Of a stretch of DNA of 64,000 bases, positions 9,125-17,050 are shown piece after piece. The notes under the pieces were generated by a model, which was given only the letters and a program-made list of their open reading frames with translations, had not been told where the DNA came from and searched no databases. The stretch lies in NCBI GenBank assembly GCA_002163975.1, contig CP019636.1, positions 2,517,001 through 2,581,000 of the forward strand, given 5' to 3'. Origin of the DNA: Nostocales cyanobacterium HT-58-2. Its GTDB lineage: Bacteria > Cyanobacteriota > Cyanobacteriia > Cyanobacteriales > Nostocaceae. Each line of letters opens with the position of its first letter. The stretch's first letter is position 1. The position numbers and the translations under genes are program-made.

Positions 9125-9913
9125 ATGTCAAAGATTCTAAAGGTTTCTGCTAAAGAAATCCTGGAACAAGTCAAGCTTTCCTGTCAAATGCCTGATCTAT
9201 TGGAAGCAATCGCTACTCGTAAAATTATTGTCAGTGCAGCCGATAAAGCAGGCATTAAAGTCGAGGAAGAAGAACTTCAGCAGGCAGCAGATAACCTGCG
9301 GTTAGCTAACAGACTTGTAAAAGCTGAAGACACCTGGGCATGGCTACAAAAATATTATCTCTCCCTGGATGAATTTGAAGAATTAGCAAACATAAACCTG
9401 CTCTCCGGGAAGCTAGCAAACTATCTCTTTGCGGGAAAAGTCGAACCGTTCTTTTTTGAAAACCAACTCAATTATGCCGGAGCTGTCACTTATGAAGTTG
9501 TCTTAGATGACGAGGACTTGGCTTGGGAACTATTTTATGCGCTTCAAGAAAACGAAATTACTTTTCAAGATGTTACCCGCCAATATATACAAGACATAGA
9601 ACTGCGTCGTGCTGGAGGATATGGCGGGATGCGACGCCGTAGCGATTTTAGACCAGAAATTGCAGCTTGTGTATTTTCTGCCCATCCACCGCAGATTCTC
9701 AAGCCAATTGTCAGCCAAAAAGGAGTCCATCTCATTTGGGTTGAAGAAATTATTCAACCGCAATTAAACGAGCCGCTGCGCTTTCAGATTCTGCAAGATT
9801 TGTTTTCTGTCTGGTTAAAGCAACAACTTGAGGAAGTTGATATTGTGGCGCAGCTTGAACTAGAACTAGACGCTAATTTGAAATCCTCTAAGGAACTGCC
9901 AAAACCAGCTTAA
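9125..9913 (+). CDS. parvulin-type peptidylprolyl isomerase (PpiC/SurA-like)
   Basis: A 262-residue protein. The N-terminal half (~1-115) is helical and SurA-N-like (IIVSAADKAGIKVEEEELQQ). Residues ~120-225 resemble a rotamase domain, ending in the conserved pattern GGMRRRSDF ... PPQILKPIVSQKGVHLIWVE. No signal peptide is visible, so it probably acts in the cytoplasm or together with the exporter. Its position 60 bp after the HlyD gene suggests help in folding or delivering exported peptides; that role is inference. The start has a fair Shine-Dalgarno (AGAGGAG) at about 9111-9117. Confidence 0.8.
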   Translation: MSKILKVSAKEILEQVKLSCQMPDLLEAIATRKIIVSAADKAGIKVEEEELQQAADNLRLANRLVKAEDTWAWLQKYYLSLDEFEELANINLLSGKLANYLFAGKVEPFFFENQLNYAGAVTYEVVLDDEDLAWELFYALQENEITFQDVTRQYIQDIELRRAGGYGGMRRRSDFRPEIAACVFSAHPPQILKPIVSQKGVHLIWVEEIIQPQLNEPLRFQILQDLFSVWLKQQLEEVDIVAQLELELDANLKSSKELPKPA

Positions 9914-9928
9914 GTCCATTCATGAACT

Positions 9929-9963
9929 ACCCCGCCTAACATAACTGTTGAAGACGGGGTTTC
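9929..9963 (+). terminator. probable intrinsic terminator of the exporter operon
   Basis: ACCCCG (9929-9934) pairs with CGGGGT (9955-9960), followed by TTT. It lies 16 bp after the isomerase stop. The loop is long (20 nt) and the T-tract short, so confidence is moderate. Confidence 0.5.
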
Positions 9964-10730
9964 TGTCACTTATAGGCAGTATATTTCATCAAATATTTCA
10001 TGATAATATTTAACGTTTTATTTTTGATATTTTTTCACTCAGTCTATAGGTTCTAAACTGTTAAATAGCTCGACGCAAATAAATGTAGCATGGGTTACGC
10101 TTTGCTAACCCATGCGAACTGTACTCAAAGGGAGACCACAACGCCAGTTGCTACAACGGAGGGGACCTCCCTCCGTAGGCAACTGGCGGTCTTTGTCGCG
10201 GTGAGGCAGTCGCAGTCCTGGACGCCACTTGCTTCTCCTTACGGAGACGCTGCTTTGAACAAGCCGGGGAACCCGTCTAATACCGTTTCACCTTAAGATT
10301 GATACAGATGGCAAGCTTCGGGAGCAGAGGAAGCAGAGGAAGCAGGGGGAGCAAGAAAAGTGATTTGTATCAAGAATTTCGTGAAATGGTCTAACGCAGT
10401 GGCTCCGCCTACTCAAACACCACAGTACGATCGCCGTAAACCAAGACCTAATTTTGCAAATGCGATAGCCGTAAGTCCTAGGGGACAGGCTAATCGCTCC
10501 TCTTATCGCCTATGGCGGGTACTCCTGTGCCATCGGCTCTTGCTAAAACCACTTGCTCTAGATCTTTGTCCTCTGCCTTTTTTCATATGTGCATGAGTCC
10601 TCACAAAAAAACAGACGATCGCAAAGTGTGCCCCTGAGACATTGTCACTTTGAAAATCGCCTGGTATGGAGCGTATTGCACCTCTGTTGCTTGCAGTGAA
10701 GTTGAAGCGAATCACTGCAACTTGCAATCT
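9964..10730. other. repeat-rich intergenic region between the convergent RiPP half-operons
   Basis: About 770 bp containing the palindrome at 10142-10188, a run of purine-rich GGAGCAGAGGAAGCAG-type repeats near 10320-10352, and GCGATCGC-like fragments. I find no gene. Being between two convergent operons, it probably holds their terminators and repeat insertions. Confidence 0.5.
10142..10188. repeat. long GC-rich palindromic repeat
   Basis: CGCCAGTTGC pairs with GCAACTGGCG, and inside it ACGGAGGG pairs with CCCTCCGT, giving an almost continuous 47-bp palindrome. A smaller hairpin, GCATGGGTTA against TAACCCATGC, precedes it near 10088-10115. These are typical dispersed cyanobacterial palindromes. 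The open frames crossing 10090-10596 have no coding character. Confidence 0.6.
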
Positions 10731-11852
10731 TTATGACTCCAACTTTGTGTAAATATCGTCAGACTCGGAATTGAGATATGGACGCTGCAAATCAACTCCG
10801 TGTCGGGCAAAGTGTTGGATTATCAATATCATCCGATGGACTTTTGACTCATCCCCCTGTTGCCAAGCTTCCAGTAATGCATTGGCTATAATTTGGCAGC
10901 GGTTTAAACCAAAACTTTCGTGCTTAGAAAATTTTTGGTTGGGTTCTTCTGCCAGAGCAAGTCCTGGTGCTAGCCATTTTGTGAATAGTGGCACGTCCTC
11001 ACCAAAATACGGCTGACATTCTGCATAAACTGATCGCAGTACTTGCCGAACAACTGCATAGTTGCGTTTTCCAAAATAAAGCACTGCTGTATCGAAGCGT
11101 CTGTAGTCTGTAGGATTGTATAGCGCCTTAAAGGTGAAGGGAATTGGTATGGCATTGAGTTGCCGTGTTAAGCTACCCATAACTGCAACTGCACCTTCAG
11201 AGCTTAAATTAAAGTAGACGCGCACGAGCTGTTGATGAATATTTGAATCAGAAGAAATGTAGCGCCCCAGATCGCTGACTGCCATGTAAAATCCGTTTTG
11301 CACGACATTCCGGGGCATCTTGATAGCGACAGAGTCACCGACGACGGCAGATTGCTCTGCACCTAAAAGATGGTGATCGCGCTTGATATGCACAGTCAAC
11401 TGTCCCTTTTTCACTGCCAAAGTGCCATCGCTTTCTTCCCGCAGCACTTGCCAACCTGGATCAAAGTAGCCTTCACCACTATTTGCCAAGTGTAATCGCT
11501 CGTAAAACGCCAAATCTACACCCAAGAAAGTATTGTTCTCTAGATTTTGGAGCTTTGTTGAATCCATTGGCTCTGCATCTAGAGCAAGAGCAGTTCGGAG
11601 AACGCCATTATAGTAGATGCCGTAGAGAAAATTGCACAATTGCGAATTGCGAAACTTGTGCTGAAGATTCAATGGTAATTTTTGAAAGCGAGCTACGACT
11701 TCATCTGAAACTTCTATGGTTTTGTAATCTGGATGGGAAATAGTAAAGTTGGGTTTGATCTCAACCTTTTTGGCTATATCTCGCAGAGTAGCGAGTAGTT
11801 GCCTGGTCGAAGTATCTGATGTTTGCAATGTCAGCGAATCTAGCAATTGCAT
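10731..11852 (-). CDS. HopA1-family protein, putative lyase of a class V lanthipeptide-like system
   Basis: A 373-residue protein that I recognise as the HopA1 effector family (NFLYGIYYNGVLRTALAL near the start, GYFDPGWQVLREESDGTLAV, FYMAVSDLGRYISS, then RVYFNLSSEGAVAVMGSLTR). HopA1-like proteins occur in class V lanthipeptide synthetases (the LxmY type), where they are thought to eliminate phosphate from phospho-Ser/Thr to give dehydroamino acids. The adjacent kinase gene, 22 bp upstream on the same strand, makes this the likely role here. No LanX-type cyclase is visible. The protein is full length with no obvious damage. The chemistry is inferred from the family. Confidence 0.8.
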   Translation of the reverse strand: MQLLDSLTLQTSDTSTRQLLATLRDIAKKVEIKPNFTISHPDYKTIEVSDEVVARFQKLPLNLQHKFRNSQLCNFLYGIYYNGVLRTALALDAEPMDSTKLQNLENNTFLGVDLAFYERLHLANSGEGYFDPGWQVLREESDGTLAVKKGQLTVHIKRDHHLLGAEQSAVVGDSVAIKMPRNVVQNGFYMAVSDLGRYISSDSNIHQQLVRVYFNLSSEGAVAVMGSLTRQLNAIPIPFTFKALYNPTDYRRFDTAVLYFGKRNYAVVRQVLRSVYAECQPYFGEDVPLFTKWLAPGLALAEEPNQKFSKHESFGLNRCQIIANALLEAWQQGDESKVHRMILIIQHFARHGVDLQRPYLNSESDDIYTKLES

Positions 11853-11874
11853 AATTGTCTGCCTATAACTAAAA

Positions 11875-13068
11875 TTACTTACGCAAGCCCAAAACTTTGC
11901 CTTGAGTCAGATCAAAAGCCCCTGTGCCAAACACAGTCTCAATTGATTGCTCCGGACGGCACAACAATGCCTTAGCAACCTGGAGCATACATATACCTGG
12001 ATTCCCAAAGGTTTTTTCATGTTGAAGTGCTGCCAGAATTGCGTTAATCAAGGCTAGACCGGCAAATTGCACAACTCGTAGTAAAAAATCAGGGCGGCGC
12101 TCTAAAATTTCTGGAAAGTTACTCAAATAAGCACTGACCACACTAGCTATCGAAGGCTGGAGCAATTCTAGGGGGATTGTAGCTAGGCGTAAAGACTCTT
12201 CGATCGCAATCGTTTTATTGGTAACTAAGCCATACAGCCACATTTGTAGATAACTGGCGATGAGCATTCCTAAATCGCTCGCTGGATCTCCCCAAGAGGA
12301 TTTCTCCCAGTCAATCAGGCGAATAATGCTGTTCGGCTGCATACCACTGGAAACTGCTTGCTCCCAATTATTAGATAATAGGACATTGTTCAGTTTCAGG
12401 TCATTATGGCTCAAGCAACAGAGTTCGCTTGCAGTGCTCAGTTCTGCGATCGCCTGCCCTAAACTGTCGTAGCGCTGATAGAGTGTAAAGAATGTTATCC
12501 CATCACCGGGAATAGTGCCAAAAACTTCTGGGGTGATTCGTTCTAACCTCAGACCCAGGTCAGCAACTTGGTTAGTCGCTGCACCTATGCCAGATTGTAA
12601 TAATTCCCGATATTCTTGACGATCTAAAGTTAGGCGATGAACTAAAGCAACAGTAGAACCGATTGCAGTTGCAATTGAGGTAGGAAAGGTATTTTCCTTA
12701 AAGTAGAATTCTTGCAAATCACTGTAGTCATTAAGATAGTTGAAAACAATGATTGAGTTCTCGACATCAAAATAAATTGCTTCCGAAAGGGATGAGCGCA
12801 TATGGCTAAATTCTGGGAACAGTTGTAACAACTTTTGAATTTGCCATTCTCTCAAAAATTCACCTGCCGATTTTCCTCTATGATTGATAAGCTCTTGCTT
12901 AACGAGGAGTTGACGACCGTCTGGTAAGCTTAGTAACAAGTTAAAGTTTTTTGCTGGTTTCAGTTCAATGTTCGTAGACTGTTCTTTTTGAGTACAAAGA
13001 CCTTTGTTAATCAGGTACTCAAAAACATTTTGAGAACTTAATAGAAATGTCATATGGTTAGAACTCAT
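11875..13068 (-). CDS. APH-fold phosphotransferase, putative Ser/Thr kinase of the RiPP synthetase
   Basis: A 397-residue protein with the aminoglycoside-phosphotransferase fold. A candidate ATP lysine is K57 (QLLVKQE). The catalytic loop HNDLKLNN sits at 221-228 and the metal-binding LIDWE has its Asp at ~253, followed by WGDPASDLG. All key residues appear intact. In class V lanthipeptide systems an APH-like kinase (LxmK type) phosphorylates precursor Ser/Thr before a HopA1-type lyase acts. The HopA1 gene follows by 22 bp and the precursor genes lie upstream on the same strand. An antibiotic-resistance role is unlikely in this setting, but the substrate is unproven. Confidence 0.82.
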   Translation of the reverse strand: MSSNHMTFLLSSQNVFEYLINKGLCTQKEQSTNIELKPAKNFNLLLSLPDGRQLLVKQELINHRGKSAGEFLREWQIQKLLQLFPEFSHMRSSLSEAIYFDVENSIIVFNYLNDYSDLQEFYFKENTFPTSIATAIGSTVALVHRLTLDRQEYRELLQSGIGAATNQVADLGLRLERITPEVFGTIPGDGITFFTLYQRYDSLGQAIAELSTASELCCLSHNDLKLNNVLLSNNWEQAVSSGMQPNSIIRLIDWEKSSWGDPASDLGMLIASYLQMWLYGLVTNKTIAIEESLRLATIPLELLQPSIASVVSAYLSNFPEILERRPDFLLRVVQFAGLALINAILAALQHEKTFGNPGICMLQVAKALLCRPEQSIETVFGTGAFDLTQGKVLGLRK

Positions 13069-13375
13069 TCAAACTTTACTTACCAGAACACCAGAGAAAA
13101 ACTAACTAGAGCCTTGGCACAATGAAACGCCTTGAAATTGCAAGATTCTCGTTACACTGCTATCTATTTATGAATCATGCTTGTTTGTAATTAAAAGACC
13201 AAGAAACAATGATGGTCTTAATAAGAGATATGCAAATTGAAGGCGCATTTAGGTTAATAAAAAACCTGTTATCCGTTATTTCGCTAAACTGGTGATAAAA
13301 AAATCAGTAACAAATCAACCAATAACAGGTAGTGTTGTCCTTGTGAGCGTAAACTGAGTGAAGCAAAGAAACCAT
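13069..13375. other. intergenic region between precursor array and kinase gene, with inverted repeat
   Basis: ACCTGTTAT (13264-13272) is the exact complement of ATAACAGGT (13322-13330), with a smaller inner stem around TGATAAAAAAATCA. The structure lies just after the last precursor on the leftward transcript. It could partly terminate or process the message, which would give more precursor than enzyme mRNA. The rest shows nothing I can name. Confidence 0.4.
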
Positions 13376-13651
13376 CTAAAACTGATCTCGAGGAGAACCA
13401 AGAAATAACTTGACTAGTGACGCAATATAATAGATTGCAAATCCTACTACCGTCGCATCCAAAACTTTCATATTGAGCTCAAGAAACTGAGAGAATTCGT
13501 CACCCACACCACCATATTTAAATAACTGAGAGAACCCATCACCCATCCCACCATATACAAACATGGAATCTCTATCAGTTAAGTCATGCATAAAGGTTTC
13601 AGAATCTTCAGAATTGACAGGATGCAAATCAGAAATTACGATTCTAGCCAT
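13376..13651 (-). CDS. RiPP precursor peptide P1 with a duplicated double-glycine segment
   Basis: A 91-residue peptide starting MARIVISDLHP, with a good Shine-Dalgarno (GGAGAG) at ~13 nt. The leader ends LTDRDSMFVYGG, a double-glycine site for a C39 peptidase. A 13-residue segment beginning YGG is present twice (YGGMGDGFSQLFK, YGGVGDEFSQFLE), so two GG sites exist. The core ends NMKVLDATVVGFAIYYIASL, aligning with the NFKVLEAG...SLVKSF motif of its neighbours. It has no cysteine. It is the precursor gene nearest the modification enzymes and differs most in core sequence from P2-P7. Confidence 0.75.
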   Translation of the reverse strand: MARIVISDLHPVNSEDSETFMHDLTDRDSMFVYGGMGDGFSQLFKYGGVGDEFSQFLELNMKVLDATVVGFAIYYIASLVKLFLGSPRDQF

Positions 13652-13753
13652 TTATTCTTGCTCTCCTCACACAATTATTTGTTGATGAGAGTAGGATTAA
13701 GTTTTTTATTACTTAATCCTACTTGCACAACACACTAAAAAACGGACTGGATT

Positions 13754-13999
13754 TTAGAAGATATCAGTATCAGTTTTGCTAAATGACTTAGCAAGGGAGA
13801 CAACGTTAGTGATTCCTAACCCTAGAACTCCAGCTTCTAAAACCTTAAAGTTGATGGTTGCAAACGCCTCGAATCCATGACCAAAACCACCATGTACGAA
13901 TGTTGCATCCATATCACTTAGGTCATTGAGGTAGCTTTCGGAATCGATGAACAGTTCAGAACCTGTAGGACGTAGTTCTGAAACTTTGAGATTAGCTAT
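13754..13999 (-). pseudogene. decayed RiPP precursor P1b lacking start codon and ribosome site
   Basis: The frame reads ANLKVSELRPTGSELFIDSE, then YLNDLSDMDATFVHGG and a core FGHGFEAF...NFKVLEAGVLGLGITNVV. This is a complete precursor except that the initiator codon is ATA and is directly preceded by TAA. Intact copies carry AGGAGGAAAAACA before ATG. Here about 27 bp, including that ribosome site, are missing, while the upstream hairpin remains. The body is otherwise undamaged, so the loss is recent or the ORF serves as a donor for recombination. Translation from ATA is very unlikely. Confidence 0.75.
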
Positions 14000-14063
14000 T
14001 TAAGCAGGATAAAATTTAATAATTGCTCAATCCTGCTCACCGCATTACAAAACGGATTTGGTC

Positions 14064-14312
14064 TTATCCTGGACCCTGGTTTATAAAAGTGCTGAATGAC
14101 TTGACTAGAGAGACAACATTAGTGATACCTAAGCCAATGGCTCCAGCCTCGAGAACTTTAAAGTTTACGGCGGTGAACTCCATTAATCCATGACCAAAAC
14201 CACCATGTACAAATGTTGTATCCATATCACTCAGGTCGTTGAGGTAGCTTTCGGAATCGATAAACAGTTCAGAACCTGCAGGACGTAGTTCTGATACTTT
14301 GATATGAGCCAT
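14064..14312 (-). CDS. RiPP precursor peptide P2
   Basis: I place the start at ATG14312 (82 residues, MAHIKVSELRPAGSELF) because AGGAGG lies 7 nt upstream. A longer frame from 14369 merely translates that ribosome site (KFLGGKT). The leader contains YLNDLSDMDTTFVHGG, a double-glycine cleavage site. The core is FGHGLMEFTAVNFKVLEAGA followed by IGLGITNVVSLVKSF and the unique tail STFINQGPG. There is no Cys; Ser/Thr are the only possible targets of dehydration. P2 corresponds to P5 in the duplicated block. Confidence 0.78.
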   Translation of the reverse strand: MAHIKVSELRPAGSELFIDSESYLNDLSDMDTTFVHGGFGHGLMEFTAVNFKVLEAGAIGLGITNVVSLVKSFSTFINQGPG

Positions 14313-14402
14313 TGTTTTTCCTCCTAAAAATTTGTCAGCTTGAGCAGGATGAAACTTATATTTGCTCAATCCTGCTCATTGCATTACAAAACGAATTTGG
14401 TC

Positions 14403-14651
14403 TTAATAGCCGCCAGTGCTTGCACCACCGCTGAATGACTTGACTAGAGAGACAACGTTAGTGATACCTAAGCCCATGGCTCCAGCCTCGAGAACCTTAA
14501 AGTTTACAGCGGTGAACGCAGTGAATCCATGACCAAAACCACCATGTACGGATGTTGTATCTACATCACTTAGGTCGTTGAGGTAGGTTTCGGAATCGAT
14601 AAACAGTTCAGAACCTGCAGGACGTAGTTCTAAAACTTTGATATGAGCCAT
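14403..14651 (-). CDS. RiPP precursor peptide P3
   Basis: An 82-residue peptide beginning MAHIKVLELRPAGSELF. TAGGAGA lies ~9 nt before ATG14651. The leader ends DTTSVHGG and the core begins FGHGFTAFTAVNFKVLEAG, ending SFSGGASTGGY. It differs from P6 by a single residue (AMG versus AIG), so the two arose by a recent block duplication. The motif LEL replaces the SEL of most copies. No cysteine. Its upstream hairpin is the AATTGAG/CTCAATT type shared with P6. Confidence 0.78.
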   Translation of the reverse strand: MAHIKVLELRPAGSELFIDSETYLNDLSDVDTTSVHGGFGHGFTAFTAVNFKVLEAGAMGLGITNVVSLVKSFSGGASTGGY

Positions 14652-14734
14652 TGTTTTTTCTCCTAATGAATGTGTTAATCTGAGTCAAATTGAGTTCTCA
14701 AAAGCTCAATTCTGCTGGCACAATCAACCAGAAA

Positions 14735-15055
14735 TTAGCCAATCACGATATTAGCCCCTTTCGGGTTAGCATTAATACCAATGTCGTTAGCAATACCGAC
14801 ACCACCAAAACTAGCAGTACTCTCGCCACCACCACTAAATGACTTGACTAGAGAGACAACGTTAGTAATACCTAAGCCAACAGCTCCAGCCTCGAGAACT
14901 TTAAAGTTTACGGCGGTGAAGACACCGAATCCATGACCAAAACCACCATGTACGGATGTTGCATCTACATCACTTAGGTCGTTGAGGTAGCTTTCGGAAT
15001 CGATAAACAATTCAGAACCTGCAGGACGTAGTTCTGAAACTTTGATATGAGCCAT
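14735..15055 (-). CDS. RiPP precursor peptide P4 with extended Gly/Asn-rich tail
   Basis: Starting at ATG15055 behind AGGAGG, the peptide has 106 residues; a frame from 15112 only adds translated leader RNA. The leader ends DATSVHGG. After the common core (FGHGFGVFTAVNFKVLEAG ... SLVKSFSGGG) there is a further ~30-residue tail, ESTASFGGVGIANDIGINAN then PKGANIVIG. P7 has a related but shorter tail. Two precursor classes, short-tailed and long-tailed, therefore alternate in the array. The tail may be a follower or part of the product. Confidence 0.76.
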   Translation of the reverse strand: MAHIKVSELRPAGSELFIDSESYLNDLSDVDATSVHGGFGHGFGVFTAVNFKVLEAGAVGLGITNVVSLVKSFSGGGESTASFGGVGIANDIGINANPKGANIVIG

Positions 15056-15145
15056 TGTTTTTCCTCCTAAAAATTTGTCAACTTGAGCAGGATGAAACTT
15101 ATACTTGCTCAATCCTGCTTATTGCATTACAAAACGAATTTGGTC

Positions 15146-15394
15146 TTAATAGCCGCTATGGCTTGCACCACCGCTGAATGACTTGACTAGAGAGACAACA
15201 TTAGTGATACCTAAGCCAACGACTCCAGCCTCGAGAACTTTAAAGTTTACGGCGGTGAAGATATCGAATCCAGTACCAAAACCACCATGTACAGATGTTG
15301 TATCCATATCACTCAGGTCGTTGAGGTAGCTTTCGGAATCGATGAACAATTCAGAACCTGCAGGACGTAGTTCTGAAACTTTAATATGAGCCAT
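15146..15394 (-). CDS. RiPP precursor peptide P5
   Basis: An 82-residue peptide from ATG15394 with AGGAGG in front. The leader ends MDTTSVHGG. The core FGTGFDIFTAVNFKVLEAGV has a T in place of the H found after FG in its paralogs, and ends SFSGGASHSGY. It is the counterpart of P2, 1082 bp away, but its tail resembles P3/P6 rather than P2. That points to recombination or gene conversion among copies. No cysteine. Confidence 0.78.
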   Translation of the reverse strand: MAHIKVSELRPAGSELFIDSESYLNDLSDMDTTSVHGGFGTGFDIFTAVNFKVLEAGVVGLGITNVVSLVKSFSGGASHSGY

Positions 15395-15484
15395 TGTTTT
15401 TCCTCCTAAAAATTTGTCAACTTGAGCAGGATGAAACTTATACTTGCTCAATCCTGCTCATTGCATTACAAAACGAATTTGGTC

Positions 15485-15733
15485 TTAATAGCCGCCAGTG
15501 CTTGCACCACCGCTGAATGACTTAACTAGAGAGACAACGTTAGTGATACCTAAGCCAATAGCTCCAGCCTCGAGAACCTTAAAGTTTACAGCGGTGAACG
15601 CAGTGAATCCATGACCAAAACCACCATGTACGGATGTTGTATCTACATCACTTAGGTCGTTGAGGTAGGTTTCGGAATCGATAAACAGTTCAGAACCTGC
15701 AGGACGTAGTTCTAAAACTTTGATATGAGCCAT
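15485..15733 (-). CDS. RiPP precursor peptide P6
   Basis: An 82-residue peptide, nearly identical to P3 (one residue differs), located exactly 1082 bp from it. It carries the same LEL motif in the leader, DTTSVHGG cleavage site and GGASTGGY tail. The ribosome site is TAGGAGA upstream of ATG15733. The nucleotide match extends into the flanks, showing that the repeat unit spans several genes. No cysteine. Confidence 0.78.
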   Translation of the reverse strand: MAHIKVLELRPAGSELFIDSETYLNDLSDVDTTSVHGGFGHGFTAFTAVNFKVLEAGAIGLGITNVVSLVKSFSGGASTGGY

Positions 15734-15816
15734 TGTTTTTTCTCCTAATGAATGTGTTAATCTGAGTCAAATTGAGTTCTCAAAAGCTCAATTCTGCCGA
15801 TACAACAAACTACAAA

Positions 15817-16119
15817 TTAGCCAATTACGATACTGCCATGGGTAGCGCCATCAGTAGAAATACCAACATTGCCAGCAGCAGTGCTCTCGCCACCACCACT
15901 AAATGACTTAACTAGAGAGACAACGTTAGTGATACCTAAGCCAACGACTCCAGCCTCGAGAACTTTAAAGTTTAAGGCGGTGAAGACACCCAAGCCATGA
16001 CCAAAACCACCATGTACGGAGCTTACATCTACATCACTTAGGTCGTTGAGGAAGCTCTCAGAATCGATAAACAGTTCAGAACCTGCAGGACGTAGTTCTG
16101 AAACTTTGATATGAGCCAT
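15817..16119 (-). CDS. RiPP precursor peptide P7 with extended tail
   Basis: A 100-residue peptide. The leader has FLNDLSDVDVSSVHGG and the core FGHGLGVFTALNFKVLEAGV, with a long tail GGGESTAAGNVGISTDGATH then GSIVIG. It is the counterpart of P4 in the second block, offset by 1064 bp because the tails differ in length. ATG16119 follows a purine-rich site (CGGAGGAAAAACA). No cysteine. Like P4 it ends in a hydrophobic IVIG. Confidence 0.77.
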   Translation of the reverse strand: MAHIKVSELRPAGSELFIDSESFLNDLSDVDVSSVHGGFGHGLGVFTALNFKVLEAGVVGLGITNVVSLVKSFSGGGESTAAGNVGISTDGATHGSIVIG

Positions 16120-16200
16120 TGTTTTTCCTCCGATAATTTGTCAACTTAAGCAGGATGGAGCTATGAAAAGTTCAAACCTACTTGTACAGTCAACTACAAA

Positions 16201-16493
16201 TTAGTCGATAGCTACAAAGACTACAGTGACATTATTAAATTCACGGTCATTGTAGCCAATAAATGACTTCACTAGGGAGACAACGTTAGTAATTTTCAAC
16301 CCTATAATTCCAGTCTCCAGAACCTTAAATCTCAACATCGTGAATGCACCGAATTCAGCACTGTAACTACTATGTACAGAGTCCAAATCAATATCAGTCA
16401 GTTTGTTGAGGAAGCTTTTGGAAGCTATCAACTGGAAGCTATCAACAATTCAGAACCTGTGGGAAGACGTTCTTAAACTGTGATGTGAGCCAT
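16201..16493 (-). pseudogene. decayed RiPP precursor P8 (nonsense, 14-bp duplication, lost GG site)
   Basis: The ancestral ATG at 16493, with its AGGAGG, reads MAHITV and then TAA at codon 7. Further on, a 14-bp direct duplication (GTTGATAGCTTCCA twice) shifts the frame. Past it the leader and core are still readable: SFLNKLTDIDLDSVHSS, then FTMLRFKVLETGIIGLKITN and VVSLVKSF. The GG of the cleavage site has become SS. Three independent lesions make it a dead copy. A 76-residue frame from ATG16431 remains open but lacks a ribosome site and a cleavable leader. Confidence 0.78.
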
Positions 16494-17050
16494 TATTTTT
16501 CCTCCTATAAAAACGGGAAGAAATGAGTAGCGTTTATGTAAGATAAAGCTTTAATTACTTGACCTTACAATTGCAATTTTTAGCTAGAGATTTAGAAAAA
16601 TCAAGATGAAAAATCTGATTTCACGGACATAAAGATGCAAATTATGTCTTTTTCAAAATAATTAGCGTTGTATCTATAATGACAGTGAGTAACTTAGGCT
16701 TTTAGCCTTCATTATTGGTTAAAATCACATAGCTTTCCTAAATATGACTTACAAAAAGCAACTATGCTGAGGACGCGCTGCGGTGGTAAAAGAGTTCTTT
16801 TTGAAGGGTTTCTCTCTTAACAGCAATCGTGTTGTCTAGTTCTTTTTTGTCACTTTTAATAGGCAATAACTTAAAACCATTCATTTACAAGACTTTCAAT
16901 TATGATTGATAGTCTAATATCCGTTTTAAATATATAATCCAAATTTGCCAAACGACTTTCATTTAAAATAAATTGTGCCTACAGCTAACATAAATTAACT
17001 GTAGGCACAAATATGATAAATATGACCATGTGATTGCCAATGACTGTGAA
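16494..17050. other. non-coding gap inside the precursor array
   Basis: About 550 bp, AT-rich, with no frame matching the precursor pattern on either strand. It separates P9 from the main array and may carry the promoter for P8-P1. I could not identify a specific promoter or operator. Confidence 0.45.

Larger units (their letters stand above)
14064..16119. repeat. tandem block duplication of three precursor genes (~1.08 kb period)
   Basis: Block A (P2-P3-P4, 14064-15145) and block B (P5-P6-P7, 15146-16119) repeat in the same order. The start codons of P2/P5 and of P3/P6 are each 1082 bp apart, and those of P4/P7 1064 bp. Leaders, ribosome sites and the intergenic hairpins repeat too. The array thus grew by duplication of a three-gene unit, followed by tail divergence. 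Confidence 0.8.

Noticed and set aside
10090..10596. Two plus-strand frames as possible genes
   Set aside because: They run across palindromic repeats, lack ribosome sites and have no protein-like composition.
11875..13068. Aminoglycoside or choline resistance kinase
   Set aside because: The fold alone is shared; adjacency to HopA1 and the leader-peptide array argues for RiPP modification.
14313..14369. Longer start of precursors P2, P4 and P5 beginning MSKYKFHPAQ
   Set aside because: The extra codons translate the hairpin and the AGGAGG ribosome site (KFLGGKT); the ATG behind that site, giving MAHIKV, is the better start.
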